DNA of 64,000 bases, taken from assembly GCF_046156265.1 (NCBI RefSeq), contig NZ_JAWDIR010000033.1:310001-374000 (forward strand), written 5' to 3'. The position numbers were made by a program, and so were the translations under genes. Under the pieces are notes generated by a model, which had not been told where the DNA came from, searched no databases, and saw only the letters and a program-made list of their open reading frames with translations. Shown piece after piece: positions 26,437 to 34,323 of this stretch; the stretch's first letter is position 1; every line of letters starts with the position of its first letter. This DNA comes from CAMDHY01 sp046156265. Lineage in GTDB: Bacteria; Pseudomonadota; Alphaproteobacteria; Rhizobiales; Segnochrobactraceae.

Positions 26437-26548
26437 CGGCGAGCTCCACCAGGCACGGGAGACGCGAGGCTTACGACACCCGGTGGCCGTCGACAAAGGG
26501 CTGTCTGCGGCGAAGGTCGGTCGAGACGATGGCGGTGTCGGAAACGGC

Positions 26549-26573
26549 GAGGGGCGGCCCAAGGCCGCCCCTC
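26549..26573 (-). terminator. terminator of ahcY
   Basis: GAGGGGCGGCC and GGCCGCCCCTC are perfect 11-base arms around CAA (26560-26562), 44 bases beyond the ahcY stop in its direction of transcription. On the minus strand the stem is followed by GCCGTTTCC, a short T-run. Confidence 0.65.
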
Positions 26574-26616
26574 TGTCTGGTGTCCGGCCTCGGCCGGAGA
26601 GCTCGGGTCCGCTCGC

Positions 26617-28017
26617 TCAGTACTTGTAAAGCTCGGACTTGAACGGGCCGGACTGCGAGACGCCGATGTAGGCGGCCTGCTCGTCCGAGAGCTTGGTCAG
26701 GCTGGCGCCGAGCTTGGCGAGGTGCAGGCGCGCGACCTTCTCGTCGAGGTGCTTCGGCAGCACGTAGACCTTGTTCTCGTACTGACCGGGGTTGGTCCAC
26801 AGCTCGATCTGGGCGAGCGTCTGGTTGGTGAACGACGCCGACATCACGAAGCTCGGATGGCCGGTGGCGTTGCCGAGGTTCACCAGCCGGCCCTGGGAGA
26901 GCAGGATCATCCGGTTGCCGGCGGGGAACTCGATCAGGTCGACCTGCGGCTTGACGTTCTTCGACTTGAAGTTCTTCAGGCCGGCGACCTGAATCTCGTT
27001 GTCGAAGTGGCCGATGTTGCAGACGATCGCCATGTCCTTCATGGCGCGCATGTGATCGACGGTGATGACGTCCTTGTTGCCGGTGGCGGTGACGAAGATG
27101 TCGGCGGTGCCGACGACCTCCTCGAGCGTCTTCACGTCGTAGCCGTCCATCGCCGCCTGCAGGGCGCAGATCGGGTCGATCTCGGTGACGACAACGCGCG
27201 CGCCGGCGCCGGCGAGCGACTGCGCCGAGCCCTTGCCGACGTCGCCATAGCCGCAGACGACGGCAACCTTGCCGGCCATCATCACGTCGGTGCCGCGGCG
27301 GATCGCGTCGACCAGGCTCTCACGGCAGCCGTATCGGTTGTCGAACTTCGACTTCGTCACGGAATCGTTGACGTTGATCGCCGGGAACGGCAGCTCGCCC
27401 TTCTTCTGCAGCTCGTAGAGGCGGTGCACGCCCGTCGTCGTCTCCTCGGAGACGCCGCGGATGTTCGCCTTCACCTTCGAATACCAGCCGGGGTTCTTGG
27501 CGAGGCGGGCCTTGATGGTGGCGTAGAAGAACTCCTCTTCCTCGTTCTTCGGATTGTCGAGAACGGAGGGATCGGTCTCGGCCTTGGAGCCGATGAGGAC
27601 GAGCATCGTCGCGTCGCCGCCGTCGTCGAGGATCATGTTGGCGGTTTCGCCATTGCCCCAGTCAAACAGCCGGTCGGTGTAGTTCCAGTATTCCTCGAGC
27701 GTCTCGCCCTTGACGGCGAACACCGGGATGCCGCGGGCGGCGATCGCGGCAGCGGCGTGGTCCTGGGTGGAGTAGATGTTGCACGACGCCCAGCGGACCT
27801 CGGCGCCGAGCTCGACCAGCGTCTCGATGAGCGCGGCGGTCTGGATCGTCATGTGCAGGGAGCCGGCGATGCGGGCGCCCTTCAGCGGCTTCGAGGGCCC
27901 GTACTCCTCGCGGGTGGCCATCAGGCCGGGCATCTCGGTCTCGGCGATGTCGAGCTCGGTGCGGCCCCAGTCGGCGAGGGAAATGTCCTTGACGACATAA
28001 TCGGTGAAGGTGGTCAT
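26617..28017 (-). CDS. ahcY: S-adenosyl-L-homocysteine hydrolase
   Basis: 466 residues. It splits S-adenosylhomocysteine into adenosine and homocysteine with bound NAD in the cytoplasm, clearing the product of all SAM-dependent methyltransferases. Clear parts are the substrate-binding SLHMTIQTAALIETL, NVNDSVTKSKFDNRYGCRES with the catalytic lysine and aspartate, the NAD loop GKVAVVCGYGDVGKGSA and the C-terminal KSELYKY, whose lysine and tyrosine contact NAD. The 40-residue insert (about 150-190) typical of the long proteobacterial form is present. It has its own promoter and a probable SahR-type operator upstream. Confidence 0.98.
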   Translation of the reverse strand: MTTFTDYVVKDISLADWGRTELDIAETEMPGLMATREEYGPSKPLKGARIAGSLHMTIQTAALIETLVELGAEVRWASCNIYSTQDHAAAAIAARGIPVFAVKGETLEEYWNYTDRLFDWGNGETANMILDDGGDATMLVLIGSKAETDPSVLDNPKNEEEEFFYATIKARLAKNPGWYSKVKANIRGVSEETTTGVHRLYELQKKGELPFPAINVNDSVTKSKFDNRYGCRESLVDAIRRGTDVMMAGKVAVVCGYGDVGKGSAQSLAGAGARVVVTEIDPICALQAAMDGYDVKTLEEVVGTADIFVTATGNKDVITVDHMRAMKDMAIVCNIGHFDNEIQVAGLKNFKSKNVKPQVDLIEFPAGNRMILLSQGRLVNLGNATGHPSFVMSASFTNQTLAQIELWTNPGQYENKVYVLPKHLDEKVARLHLAKLGASLTKLSDEQAAYIGVSQSGPFKSELYKY

Positions 28018-28120
28018 CGGCGGCTCCGCAAACGGCTCTGGCGAACGCGGCGCGGCGCTCCGGCGGGCCCGCACGACAAGGCGCACGGCACCGCCGCGGC
28101 GTCCGCCGCAACGTGGCGCG

Positions 28121-28149
28121 GTTATAGGCGCCCCGGCGGATCGCTTCAA
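28121..28149 (-). promoter_or_regulatory. ahcY promoter
   Basis: On the minus strand TTGAAG (28149-28144), a 17-base spacer and TATAAC (28126-28121) make a good sigma-70 promoter. It would give a leader of about 97 bases. It is the best promoter I see in the window. Confidence 0.65.
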
Positions 28150-28153
28150 TAAG

Positions 28154-28175
28154 GATATAACGATTTCTTTATATC
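28154..28175 (-). promoter_or_regulatory. palindromic operator upstream of ahcY (SahR-like)
   Basis: GATATAA and TTATATC flank 8 bases. Read on the minus strand the core is ATATAAAGAAATCGTTATAT, close to the palindrome I recall for the ArsR-type regulator SahR in alphaproteobacteria (ATATAAAGA-N2-TCTTTATAT). It sits 5 bases upstream of the -35 box. SahR represses SAH-recycling genes when SAH is low (literature). The regulator gene is not in this window. Confidence 0.55.
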
Positions 28176-28239
28176 AGAATGGAGCGAAGCCGTTCCATTC
28201 CAACGTCCCGGTGCGGCGGAGGCCGGTTTTCCGAGGCTC

Positions 28240-29307
28240 TCAGGCCGCCGAGAGGTTCCGTCCCGAGGTGCGGTCGAACAGGATGATCTTCTCGGGATTC
28301 CACGAGAAGCCGACGCTCTCGTCGATGCGCGGATGCTGGGTGGCGGGTGCCGTCAGCCGCACGAAGGCGTCGCCGGTGGCGAGCGTGACGATCTTCTCGA
28401 CGCCGTGGTCCTCGATGTCGTGGACGCGCGCCTTGGCCGGCGCCTCAGGATCGAGCCGGAGGTGCTCCGGGCGGACGCCGAAGGTCACGGGACGGCCCTC
28501 GTGGGCGGCCGCGACGGAGATCGGCAGCGAGAAGCCGGCCTCGGTGACCGCCGCACCGTCGCGGACGGCACCGTCGAGGAGGTTCATCGGCGGCGACCCG
28601 ACGGAGCGCGCGACGAAGGTGTTGGTCGGCCGGGCGTAGATCTCCGAGGGCGTGCCGACCTGCACGAGGCGGCCGCGATCGAGCACGCCGATGCGGTCGC
28701 CCATCGACATCGCCTCGACCTGGTCGTGGGTGACGAACAGGAAGGTGGCGCCAAGCGTGATCTGCAGGCGCTTCAGTTCGGTGCGCAGCGCCTCGCGCAG
28801 CTTGGCGTCGAGCGCCGACAAGGGCTCGTCCATCAGGAAGACGCGGGGCTTGCGGACGATGGCGCGGCCGATCGAGACGCGCTGCATCTCGCCGCCCGAC
28901 AGACGGTCGGTCTTGCGCTCGAGCAGGTGCTCGATGCGCAGCGTGCGGGCGACGCGCTCGACCCGCTCCTGGATCTCGGCCGGAGGGACGCGGCGGATCT
29001 TCGACTTCAGCGGGAACTCGAGGTTCTCCCGCACGGTGTAGCGCGGGTAGAGCGAGTACTGCTGCAGCACCAGCGCGACGTCGCGCTCGGCGGCACCCCA
29101 GCCGCCGACATCGACGCCGTCGATCAGCACGGTGCCGTCGTCCGGTTTCTCGAGACCGGCGACGATCCGCAGGGTCGTCGTCTTGCCGGCGCCGGTCTCG
29201 CCGAGCAGCACGAAGAACTGGCCGTCGGCGATCTCGAGGTCGAGGTTCTTCAGGGCGGCCTTGCCGCCGAAGGTCTTGGTGACGTTCCTGAGCTCGATGT
29301 GCGCCAT
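28240..29307 (-). CDS. ABC transporter ATP-binding protein (CUT1/MalK type), first of two
   Basis: 355 residues. The nucleotide-binding domain has Walker A GETGAGKTTTLRIVAG (about 36-51), Q-loop LVLQQYSLYP, signature LSGGEMQRVSIGRA, Walker B VFLMDEPLSALD and the H-loop FVTHDQ. The C-terminal MalK-like OB domain spans about 240-340. It powers import by the permeases at 30708-32574. The signature LSGGEMQRV instead of LSGGQQQRV, and the presence of a second, different ATPase gene, recall the glycerol importer GlpST of rhizobia. It is the last gene of the operon; no regulatory EIIA-type motif is evident. Confidence 0.93.
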   Translation of the reverse strand: MAHIELRNVTKTFGGKAALKNLDLEIADGQFFVLLGETGAGKTTTLRIVAGLEKPDDGTVLIDGVDVGGWGAAERDVALVLQQYSLYPRYTVRENLEFPLKSKIRRVPPAEIQERVERVARTLRIEHLLERKTDRLSGGEMQRVSIGRAIVRKPRVFLMDEPLSALDAKLREALRTELKRLQITLGATFLFVTHDQVEAMSMGDRIGVLDRGRLVQVGTPSEIYARPTNTFVARSVGSPPMNLLDGAVRDGAAVTEAGFSLPISVAAAHEGRPVTFGVRPEHLRLDPEAPAKARVHDIEDHGVEKIVTLATGDAFVRLTAPATQHPRIDESVGFSWNPEKIILFDRTSGRNLSAA

Positions 29308-29380
29308 GACTAACGGAACTCCCGGCGAACGGACGGTGCGGGGACGGCCGGCGCCGGCGACCTCCGGCGGTGGTCCGCGA

Positions 29381-30484
29381 TCACAGTCTCACCCCGAGCG
29401 ACTGGCCGCTGGCGGTGTCGAAGAAGTGCGCCTGCGCCGGGTCGATGCGGGCGTGCACGCGCTCGCCCGCCGCCGGCACGAAGCCGGCCGACGTCCGCGC
29501 CCTCAGCATCGCCTCGCCCACCTTGAGGTCGACGATGTCGTAGGAGCCGAGCGGCTCGATCAGGTGCACCTCGACCGGGACGTAGCCGTCGCGGGCCTCG
29601 CGGGAGACGAGCACGCCCTCCGGCCTTATGCCCATGGCGAGACCGCCGTTGGCGTGGCCGTTGAGGCGGCCGAGGAGCTCGCGCGGGAAGGCGAAGCCGG
29701 GGGTGGCCGGATCGACGGCGACGCTGACGGCACCGCCCTCGTCGCGCACCGCGGCGGGCGAGACGTTCATCACCGGGCTGCCGACGAACTGCGCGACGAA
29801 CAGGTTCTGCGGCCGCGAGTAGACCTCCTCCGGGGAGCCCACCTGCTGCAGCACGCCCTCGTGCATGATGACGATGCGGTCGGCGAGGCTCATCGCCTCC
29901 ACCTGGTCGTGGGTGACGTAGATGGTGGTCGACCCCTGCTTGAGGTGGAGCCGCTTGATCTCGGCGCGCATCTCCTCGCGCAGCTTGGCGTCGAGCGCGC
30001 CGATCGGCTCGTCCATCAGCATCGCCTTCGGCTGGCGTACCAGGGCGCGGCCGATGGCGACGCGCTGCATGTCGCCGCCCGACAGTGCCGAAGGGCGGCG
30101 ATCGAGCAGGTCGGTGATGCGCAGCACCCGCGCGATCTCGCGCACCGAGGTGTCGATCTCGGTCTTCGCCATGCGCGTGGCACGCAGCGGGAAGGCGATG
30201 TTCTCGTAGACCGTCATGTGCGGGTAGAGCGAGAACGACTGGAACACCATGGCGATGTCGCGGTCGGAGCACTTCAGGTGCTGCACCGGCTTGCCGTCGA
30301 TGAGGATGTCACCCTCGTCGATGGTCTCGAGCCCGGCGATGGCGCGCAGCGTCGTCGTCTTGCCGCAGCCGGACTGGCCGAGCATGACGATGAACTCGTT
30401 GGGTGCGATGGTGAGGTTCAGGTCCTTGATGACCTGAACGGGGCCGAACCACTTCTGGATGCCCCGAAGCACGATCTCGGTCAT
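29381..30484 (-). CDS. ABC transporter ATP-binding protein (CUT1/MalK type), second
   Basis: 367 residues. Walker A GQSGCGKTTTLRAIAG, Q-loop MVFQSFSLYPH, signature LSGGDMQRVAIGRA, Walker B AMLMDEPIGALD and H-loop VTHDQVEAMS are all intact, so both ATPases of this operon should hydrolyse ATP. The OB-type C-terminal domain covers about 240-360. It is only moderately similar to the other ATPase, so the importer probably uses a heterodimer of the two. The start overlaps the stop of the small membrane protein gene by 4 bases; 73 bases separate it from the next ATPase gene. Confidence 0.93.
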   Translation of the reverse strand: MTEIVLRGIQKWFGPVQVIKDLNLTIAPNEFIVMLGQSGCGKTTTLRAIAGLETIDEGDILIDGKPVQHLKCSDRDIAMVFQSFSLYPHMTVYENIAFPLRATRMAKTEIDTSVREIARVLRITDLLDRRPSALSGGDMQRVAIGRALVRQPKAMLMDEPIGALDAKLREEMRAEIKRLHLKQGSTTIYVTHDQVEAMSLADRIVIMHEGVLQQVGSPEEVYSRPQNLFVAQFVGSPVMNVSPAAVRDEGGAVSVAVDPATPGFAFPRELLGRLNGHANGGLAMGIRPEGVLVSREARDGYVPVEVHLIEPLGSYDIVDLKVGEAMLRARTSAGFVPAAGERVHARIDPAQAHFFDTASGQSLGVRL

Positions 30485-30711
30485 CCGTGGCCTCCCTCGC
30501 GTGCCGCGTGGCCTTCGCCCTCGGCGTCCGGCCGCGGCGGCGGCGGGATCTTGATGGTGATCATGAAGCCGACGAGCCCGATCAGGATCAAAGTCACCCC
30601 GTAGCGGTGCAGGAAGAAGTTCCAGGGCTGGCAGAGCGCGATGATCCCGAAGATCATCAGGCCCTGCATCGCCGGATGCAGGAAGCGGTGGTTGAACGCC
30701 CGGAAGCTCAT
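30481..30711 (-). CDS. small membrane protein of the ABC importer operon
   Basis: 76 residues with two hydrophobic segments (about 16-30, GLMIFGIIALCQPWNFF; and 36-53, YGVTLILIGLVGFMITI) and a polar tail with PPPPRPDAEGEG and histidines. ATG overlaps the upstream permease stop and its own stop overlaps the next ATPase start, 4 bases each, so it is expressed with the importer. It is not a permease or binding protein, and I do not recognise the family. The glycerol importer operon of rhizobia also holds a small membrane protein (GlpU). A subunit, assembly or regulatory role is inferred. Confidence 0.75.
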   Translation of the reverse strand: MSFRAFNHRFLHPAMQGLMIFGIIALCQPWNFFLHRYGVTLILIGLVGFMITIKIPPPPRPDAEGEGHAAREGGHG

Positions 30712-31667
30712 TTGCGGATCGCTCCGAAGCTCATGCCCCGCAGCAGGTGGCGGCGCAGCAGGAAGGTGAAGATCGCCACCGGCAGCAGGAAGAGGAAGGT
30801 TCCGGCCGCGATCACCGTCCAGTCCGGCAGGCCCGAACCGACCTGGCTCGGGATGAAGGGCGGCGCCGTCTGGGCGTCGCGCCGCGTCATGATCAGGGCG
30901 AAGACGTACTCGTTCCAGGCGGTGATGAAGCAGAACACGGCGGTTGCGGCGATGCCCGTCGCCGCCTCCGGCAGCACCACCTTGAAGAAGGCCTCCATGC
31001 GGGTGTAGCCGTCGACGAGCGCCGCCTCCTCGTATTCCTTCGGGATCTCGTCGATGAAGCCCTTCATCAGCCAGACCGAGAAGGACAGGTTGAAGGCGGT
31101 GTAGAGGATGATCAGCCCGATGTGCGTGTCGTTCAGCCCGAACGTCCGGTACATCAGGAACATCGGGATGGCGACCACCACCGGTGGAAGCATGCGTGTC
31201 GACAGGATGAAGAACAGCCAGTCGCTTTCGCCCTTCACCTTGAATCTCGAGAATCCGTAGGCGGTGAAGGTGCCCATGCCGACGGCGAGGACCGTCGAGA
31301 TGATCGCGACGATCAGCGAGTTCATGAATCGGTCGGGATAGCCCGAGAGCTGCACCTCGCCCTTGCCGTCGCGCACGACCTTCTCGCCGCCGTCGAAGAC
31401 GAGGCGCTCCCACCACGGGGCGGCGGCATATTCCTCCGGCGTCGGCTGCTCGCGCAGCTGCGAGCGGCGCAGCATCAGCTTCACGAACGGCGAGATTTCC
31501 GGCGTGAAGACGATCGTCGGCGGCACCGTCGTCGCCAGGTTGCGCGGCTTGAAGGAGGTCGAGACGATCCAGTAGATCGGCGCCAGGAAGATCATCGTCA
31601 CGATCAGGACCGAGACGATGGCGAGCCTGTTGAGCGTCCGCTCGCCCGTTGTCTGAACGGCGGCCAT
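30708..31667 (-). CDS. ABC transporter permease, CUT1 family (MalG-like)
   Basis: 319 residues with six membrane helices and a periplasmic loop after the first helix (FKPRNLATTVPPTIVFTPEIS...). The EAA loop that docks the ATPases is EYEEAALVDGYTRMEAFFKVVLPEA (about 209-233), with the conserved EAA-x3-G core. The C-terminus (LRRHLLRGMSFGAIRK) resembles MalG-type partners. It is coupled to both neighbours: a 1-base gap after the upstream permease stop and an ATGA overlap with the small membrane protein gene. Confidence 0.94.
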   Translation of the reverse strand: MAAVQTTGERTLNRLAIVSVLIVTMIFLAPIYWIVSTSFKPRNLATTVPPTIVFTPEISPFVKLMLRRSQLREQPTPEEYAAAPWWERLVFDGGEKVVRDGKGEVQLSGYPDRFMNSLIVAIISTVLAVGMGTFTAYGFSRFKVKGESDWLFFILSTRMLPPVVVAIPMFLMYRTFGLNDTHIGLIILYTAFNLSFSVWLMKGFIDEIPKEYEEAALVDGYTRMEAFFKVVLPEAATGIAATAVFCFITAWNEYVFALIMTRRDAQTAPPFIPSQVGSGLPDWTVIAAGTFLFLLPVAIFTFLLRRHLLRGMSFGAIRK

Positions 31668-31668
31668 C

Positions 31669-32574
31669 TCAGCGCTCCTTCACTTTGTTCAGGTACTTCA
31701 CGTAGATATTGGTGATGGCGATGACCATGATCAGCATGATGTAGGCGAGCGCGCAGCTTAAGCCCGTCTGCCATTCCTGGAACGCCATCTTGTAGAGGCG
31801 GATCGAGATCACCTCCGTCGTCGGCTGGCTCGTCAGGATGTAGGCGAGGTCGAAGGTCTTGAACGCCTCCATGGTGCGGAAGATGATCGCGATCATCAGG
31901 ATCGGCGCGACCAGCGGCAGCGTGATGCGGAAGAAGGTGTAGAGCGGCCCGGCCCGATCGATTGCCGCCGCCTCGTAGAGATGCTTCGGCACCGCCGACA
32001 GCCCGGCGAGCGAGAGCAGCATGACAAAGGGCGACCACATCCAGATATCGGTCAGCGCGACGGCGTAGAGGGCGACGTCGGGGTTCGACAGCCACTCGAA
32101 GCGGCCGAGGCCGAGGGCATAGTTGATGATGCCGAACGACGGGTCGTAGAGCAGCTTCCAGAACAGCCCGACCACCGCCATCGACAGCATCATCGGCAAC
32201 AGCAGCAGCGTGGTGATCAGCCCCTTGAAGGGGATCTCGCGGTTGAGCAGCATCGCCACGCCGAACCCGACGATGACCTGGCCGGTGACCGAGACGATCA
32301 CGTACTTCGCCGTGATGGCGAAGTTGTTCCAGATGAACGGGTCGTTGAGGAGCGTCCGGTAGTTCTCGAGGCCGACGAAGTTCCAGGAGGCGTTGGTCGA
32401 GGCCCGGAAGTCCGTGAAGGAGTAGCCGAGAGAGTAGAGCAACGGGAAGATGTTGAAGACGATCAGGAAGACGATCGTCGGAATGATGAACAGGTTCCGG
32501 ATGGCGAGGTCGCTCATGCCCCGCCGCGCCGCCCGCGAGTGCGGATCGAGCGTCGTCATCGTCAAAGTCGTCAA
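31669..32574 (-). CDS. ABC transporter permease, CUT1 family (MalF-like)
   Basis: 301 residues, six membrane helices. The EAA loop reads HLYEAAAIDRAGPLYTFFRITLPLV (about 220-244). The start is uncertain: TTG at 32574 is best placed relative to GGAGGA about 10 bases ahead, while the ATG at 32559 (MTTLDPHSR) lies 24 bases from that site. It is the first permease after the binding protein gene and is separated from it by a GC-rich stem-loop, a usual way to keep the binding protein in excess. Confidence 0.92.
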   Translation of the reverse strand: MTTLTMTTLDPHSRAARRGMSDLAIRNLFIIPTIVFLIVFNIFPLLYSLGYSFTDFRASTNASWNFVGLENYRTLLNDPFIWNNFAITAKYVIVSVTGQVIVGFGVAMLLNREIPFKGLITTLLLLPMMLSMAVVGLFWKLLYDPSFGIINYALGLGRFEWLSNPDVALYAVALTDIWMWSPFVMLLSLAGLSAVPKHLYEAAAIDRAGPLYTFFRITLPLVAPILMIAIIFRTMEAFKTFDLAYILTSQPTTEVISIRLYKMAFQEWQTGLSCALAYIMLIMVIAITNIYVKYLNKVKER

Positions 32575-32638
32575 AACCCTGCTCCTCCCAGAGCGCCCGA
32601 TGCCCGCCGGTTCCGGTGCGACGTCGTGCAAGCCGCTA

Positions 32639-32667
32639 CGGGGGGGCGGCGCAAGGCCGTCCCCCCG
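32639..32667 (-). terminator. stem-loop between binding protein and permease genes
   Basis: A GGGGGGCGGC arm (32641-32650) faces GCCGTCCCCCC (32656-32666) around a short loop with one mismatch. It lies 18 bases after the binding-protein stop. In importer operons such structures stabilise or partly terminate the upstream message, so the binding protein is made in excess. Confidence 0.5.
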
Positions 32668-32684
32668 CAAGGGTCAGTTCCGCC

Positions 32685-33998
32685 TTACTGGAAGCGGTTG
32701 TACTTCTTGAAGGTGGTGTTCCAGTCGCCCGCGAGGTTGTCGAGGGCTTCCTTCGCCGTACCCTGGCCAGCCGTCACGTAGGGATAGACGCGCTGGTTCA
32801 TCTGGATGAGCAGCTCGGCATATTCCGGCGTCGCCCAGAAGTCCTTCACCTTGAACATCGTCTCGTAGAAGGCCTTGTTGTAGGGCGTCGCCTCCTGGAA
32901 CTCGGCGCTCTCGAGAACCGCCGTGTTGCAGGTGTAGCCCCCGAGCTCGGCCCAGCGCTTCTGCGTCGAGTCCTTGACGAACCACTCGAGGAACTTGAAG
33001 GCCTCTTCCTGGTTCTCCGAATAGGAGACGATCGAGATGCCCTGGCCACCGAGCGCGGCGAACTGGGCGCCGGTCGGCCCCGCCGGGTTGGCGAAGAAGC
33101 CGGTGGACTTGGCGTTCGGGTTCGACGCCTCATTCACCAGGGCGGGGAAGAAGGCGAAGTAGTTCATGCTCATCGCCGCCAGGTTCTCGGTGATCGCCTG
33201 GTTGTTCTCGACGAAGAAGGCCTTGGCCCAGCCCGGCGGCGTGAAGCCGTAGAGCTCGCGATACATCTCCAGCGCCGCGATGTTCTCGGGCGAGTTGATG
33301 ATGCCGTCGACCTTGTAGGTGACGTAGTCGCCGAGCTCGCCGCCATAGGAGAAGATGGCATTCTCGACGCCCATCACCAGGCCGTCATACGAGTTGTCGG
33401 TGTAGATGGCGATGCCGTAGCGGCCCTGGTCCGGGCGGTGGAAGAACTCGGCGATGTCGCGCATCTCGGCCCAAGTCTTCGGCGGGGCGAGATCGTAGCC
33501 GTACTTCGCCTTGAAGGCTTCCATCTCCTTCGGGTCCTCGAACCAGTCCTTGCGATAGGACCAGCCGACGGCGTCACCCTCAGCCGGGATCGACCAGTAT
33601 TTGCCGGAGTTGGAGGGGTATTCGGAATAGTACTTGACGGTGGCGGGCGCCATCGTCTCGTTCAGCTTGTGCTTGTTGAAGAAGTCGGTGAGGTCGACAT
33701 AGTGCCCGGCCTCGGAGGCGGCGCCGATCCACTGTGAGTCGCCGACGACCATGTCGTAAGCGGAGCCGCGGGCGTTGAACTCGGTGAACGCCTTGGTCTG
33801 GAAGTCGGCCCACGGGGTGGTCTCGACCGTGACCTTCACGCCGGTCTCGGCCTCGTACTCGTTCGCCAGCTCCTGCAGGTAGTTGGCCGGATCCCACTCC
33901 GCCCAGAAGATCGTCAGCTCCTGCGCCGACGCGCTCCCGACGAAGCCGAGCAGCGATGCCCCCGCTATCAGTCCCTTCAGAAATCCTTGCGCCATCAT
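32685..33998 (-). CDS. extracellular solute-binding protein family 1
   Basis: 437 residues, periplasmic receptor of the importer. The signal peptide is MMAQGFLKGLIAGASLLGFV, then GSASA and cleavage before QE. The mature part begins LTIFWAEWDPANYLQEL and has the family 1 fold with YDMVVGDSQWIGAA, IPAEGDAVGWSYRKDWF and, in the second lobe, AALGGQGISIVSYSENQEEAFKFLEWF. Many aromatic residues (W, Y) in both lobes fit a sugar or polyol ligand. ATG at 33998 or 33995 follows GGGAGGA; a GTG at 34010 is too far upstream. A FadR-type operator lies about 145 bases upstream. Confidence 0.94.
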   Translation of the reverse strand: MMAQGFLKGLIAGASLLGFVGSASAQELTIFWAEWDPANYLQELANEYEAETGVKVTVETTPWADFQTKAFTEFNARGSAYDMVVGDSQWIGAASEAGHYVDLTDFFNKHKLNETMAPATVKYYSEYPSNSGKYWSIPAEGDAVGWSYRKDWFEDPKEMEAFKAKYGYDLAPPKTWAEMRDIAEFFHRPDQGRYGIAIYTDNSYDGLVMGVENAIFSYGGELGDYVTYKVDGIINSPENIAALEMYRELYGFTPPGWAKAFFVENNQAITENLAAMSMNYFAFFPALVNEASNPNAKSTGFFANPAGPTGAQFAALGGQGISIVSYSENQEEAFKFLEWFVKDSTQKRWAELGGYTCNTAVLESAEFQEATPYNKAFYETMFKVKDFWATPEYAELLIQMNQRVYPYVTAGQGTAKEALDNLAGDWNTTFKKYNRFQ

Positions 33999-34323
33999 GT
34001 GTCCTCCCACTGTTTCTGTTTTTTCGTTCGGGCCTGCCGGCGAAAGCGCCCGGCCCGACGAAGCTTGCCACCCGAATGCAGCCTGCGTCGCCTCCCGCGC
34101 CGCTTCAGGACGTTGCCTGAAGGCAGAACTCGCTCCCTAAACTGGTAGTACCAATCAACGGCCTCCGTCAAGTCTCAACTCACGGGTGGATCCGCTTTCC
34201 ATCAAGAATTCAGGCAAGTAACGCCGCGTATTTGATGGAAAAACCTCAGGACGCCCATCCGCAAGGCCGCCGATCCAGCTCGGCCGCCGCAGCGGGCAAA
34301 GCGGCCCTCAGGGAAGAATTGGT
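33999..34323. other. 325-base gene-free control region of the importer operon
   Basis: No coding potential. It holds, on the minus strand, TTGACG (34171-34166) as a possible -35 box and the operator at 34143-34153 just downstream of it. The AT-richer part (34125-34260) is unlike the surrounding coding DNA. The long leader (about 140 bases) shows no recognisable riboswitch. Confidence 0.6.
34143..34153. promoter_or_regulatory. FadR-type GntR operator A
   Basis: TGGTAGTACCA, within CTGGTAGTACCAA, a palindrome of the YTGGT-N3-ACCAR form used by FadR-subfamily GntR regulators. It lies upstream of the importer operon and begins 18 bases after the start of TTGACG, where it would cover the -10 region and repress. 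The same motif recurs at 38889, 45514 and 45690. Confidence 0.65.

Noticed and set aside
28018..28120. SAH or SAM riboswitch in the ahcY leader
   Set aside because: The leader is about 97 bases and GC-rich, but I see none of the conserved SAH or SAM-II core sequences; the DNA palindrome upstream explains control better.
28240..33998. Assignment of the importer to glycerol (GlpSTPQV)
   Set aside because: The two-ATPase design is similar, but the binding protein is too short, gene order differs, and no glpD or glpR gene is present.
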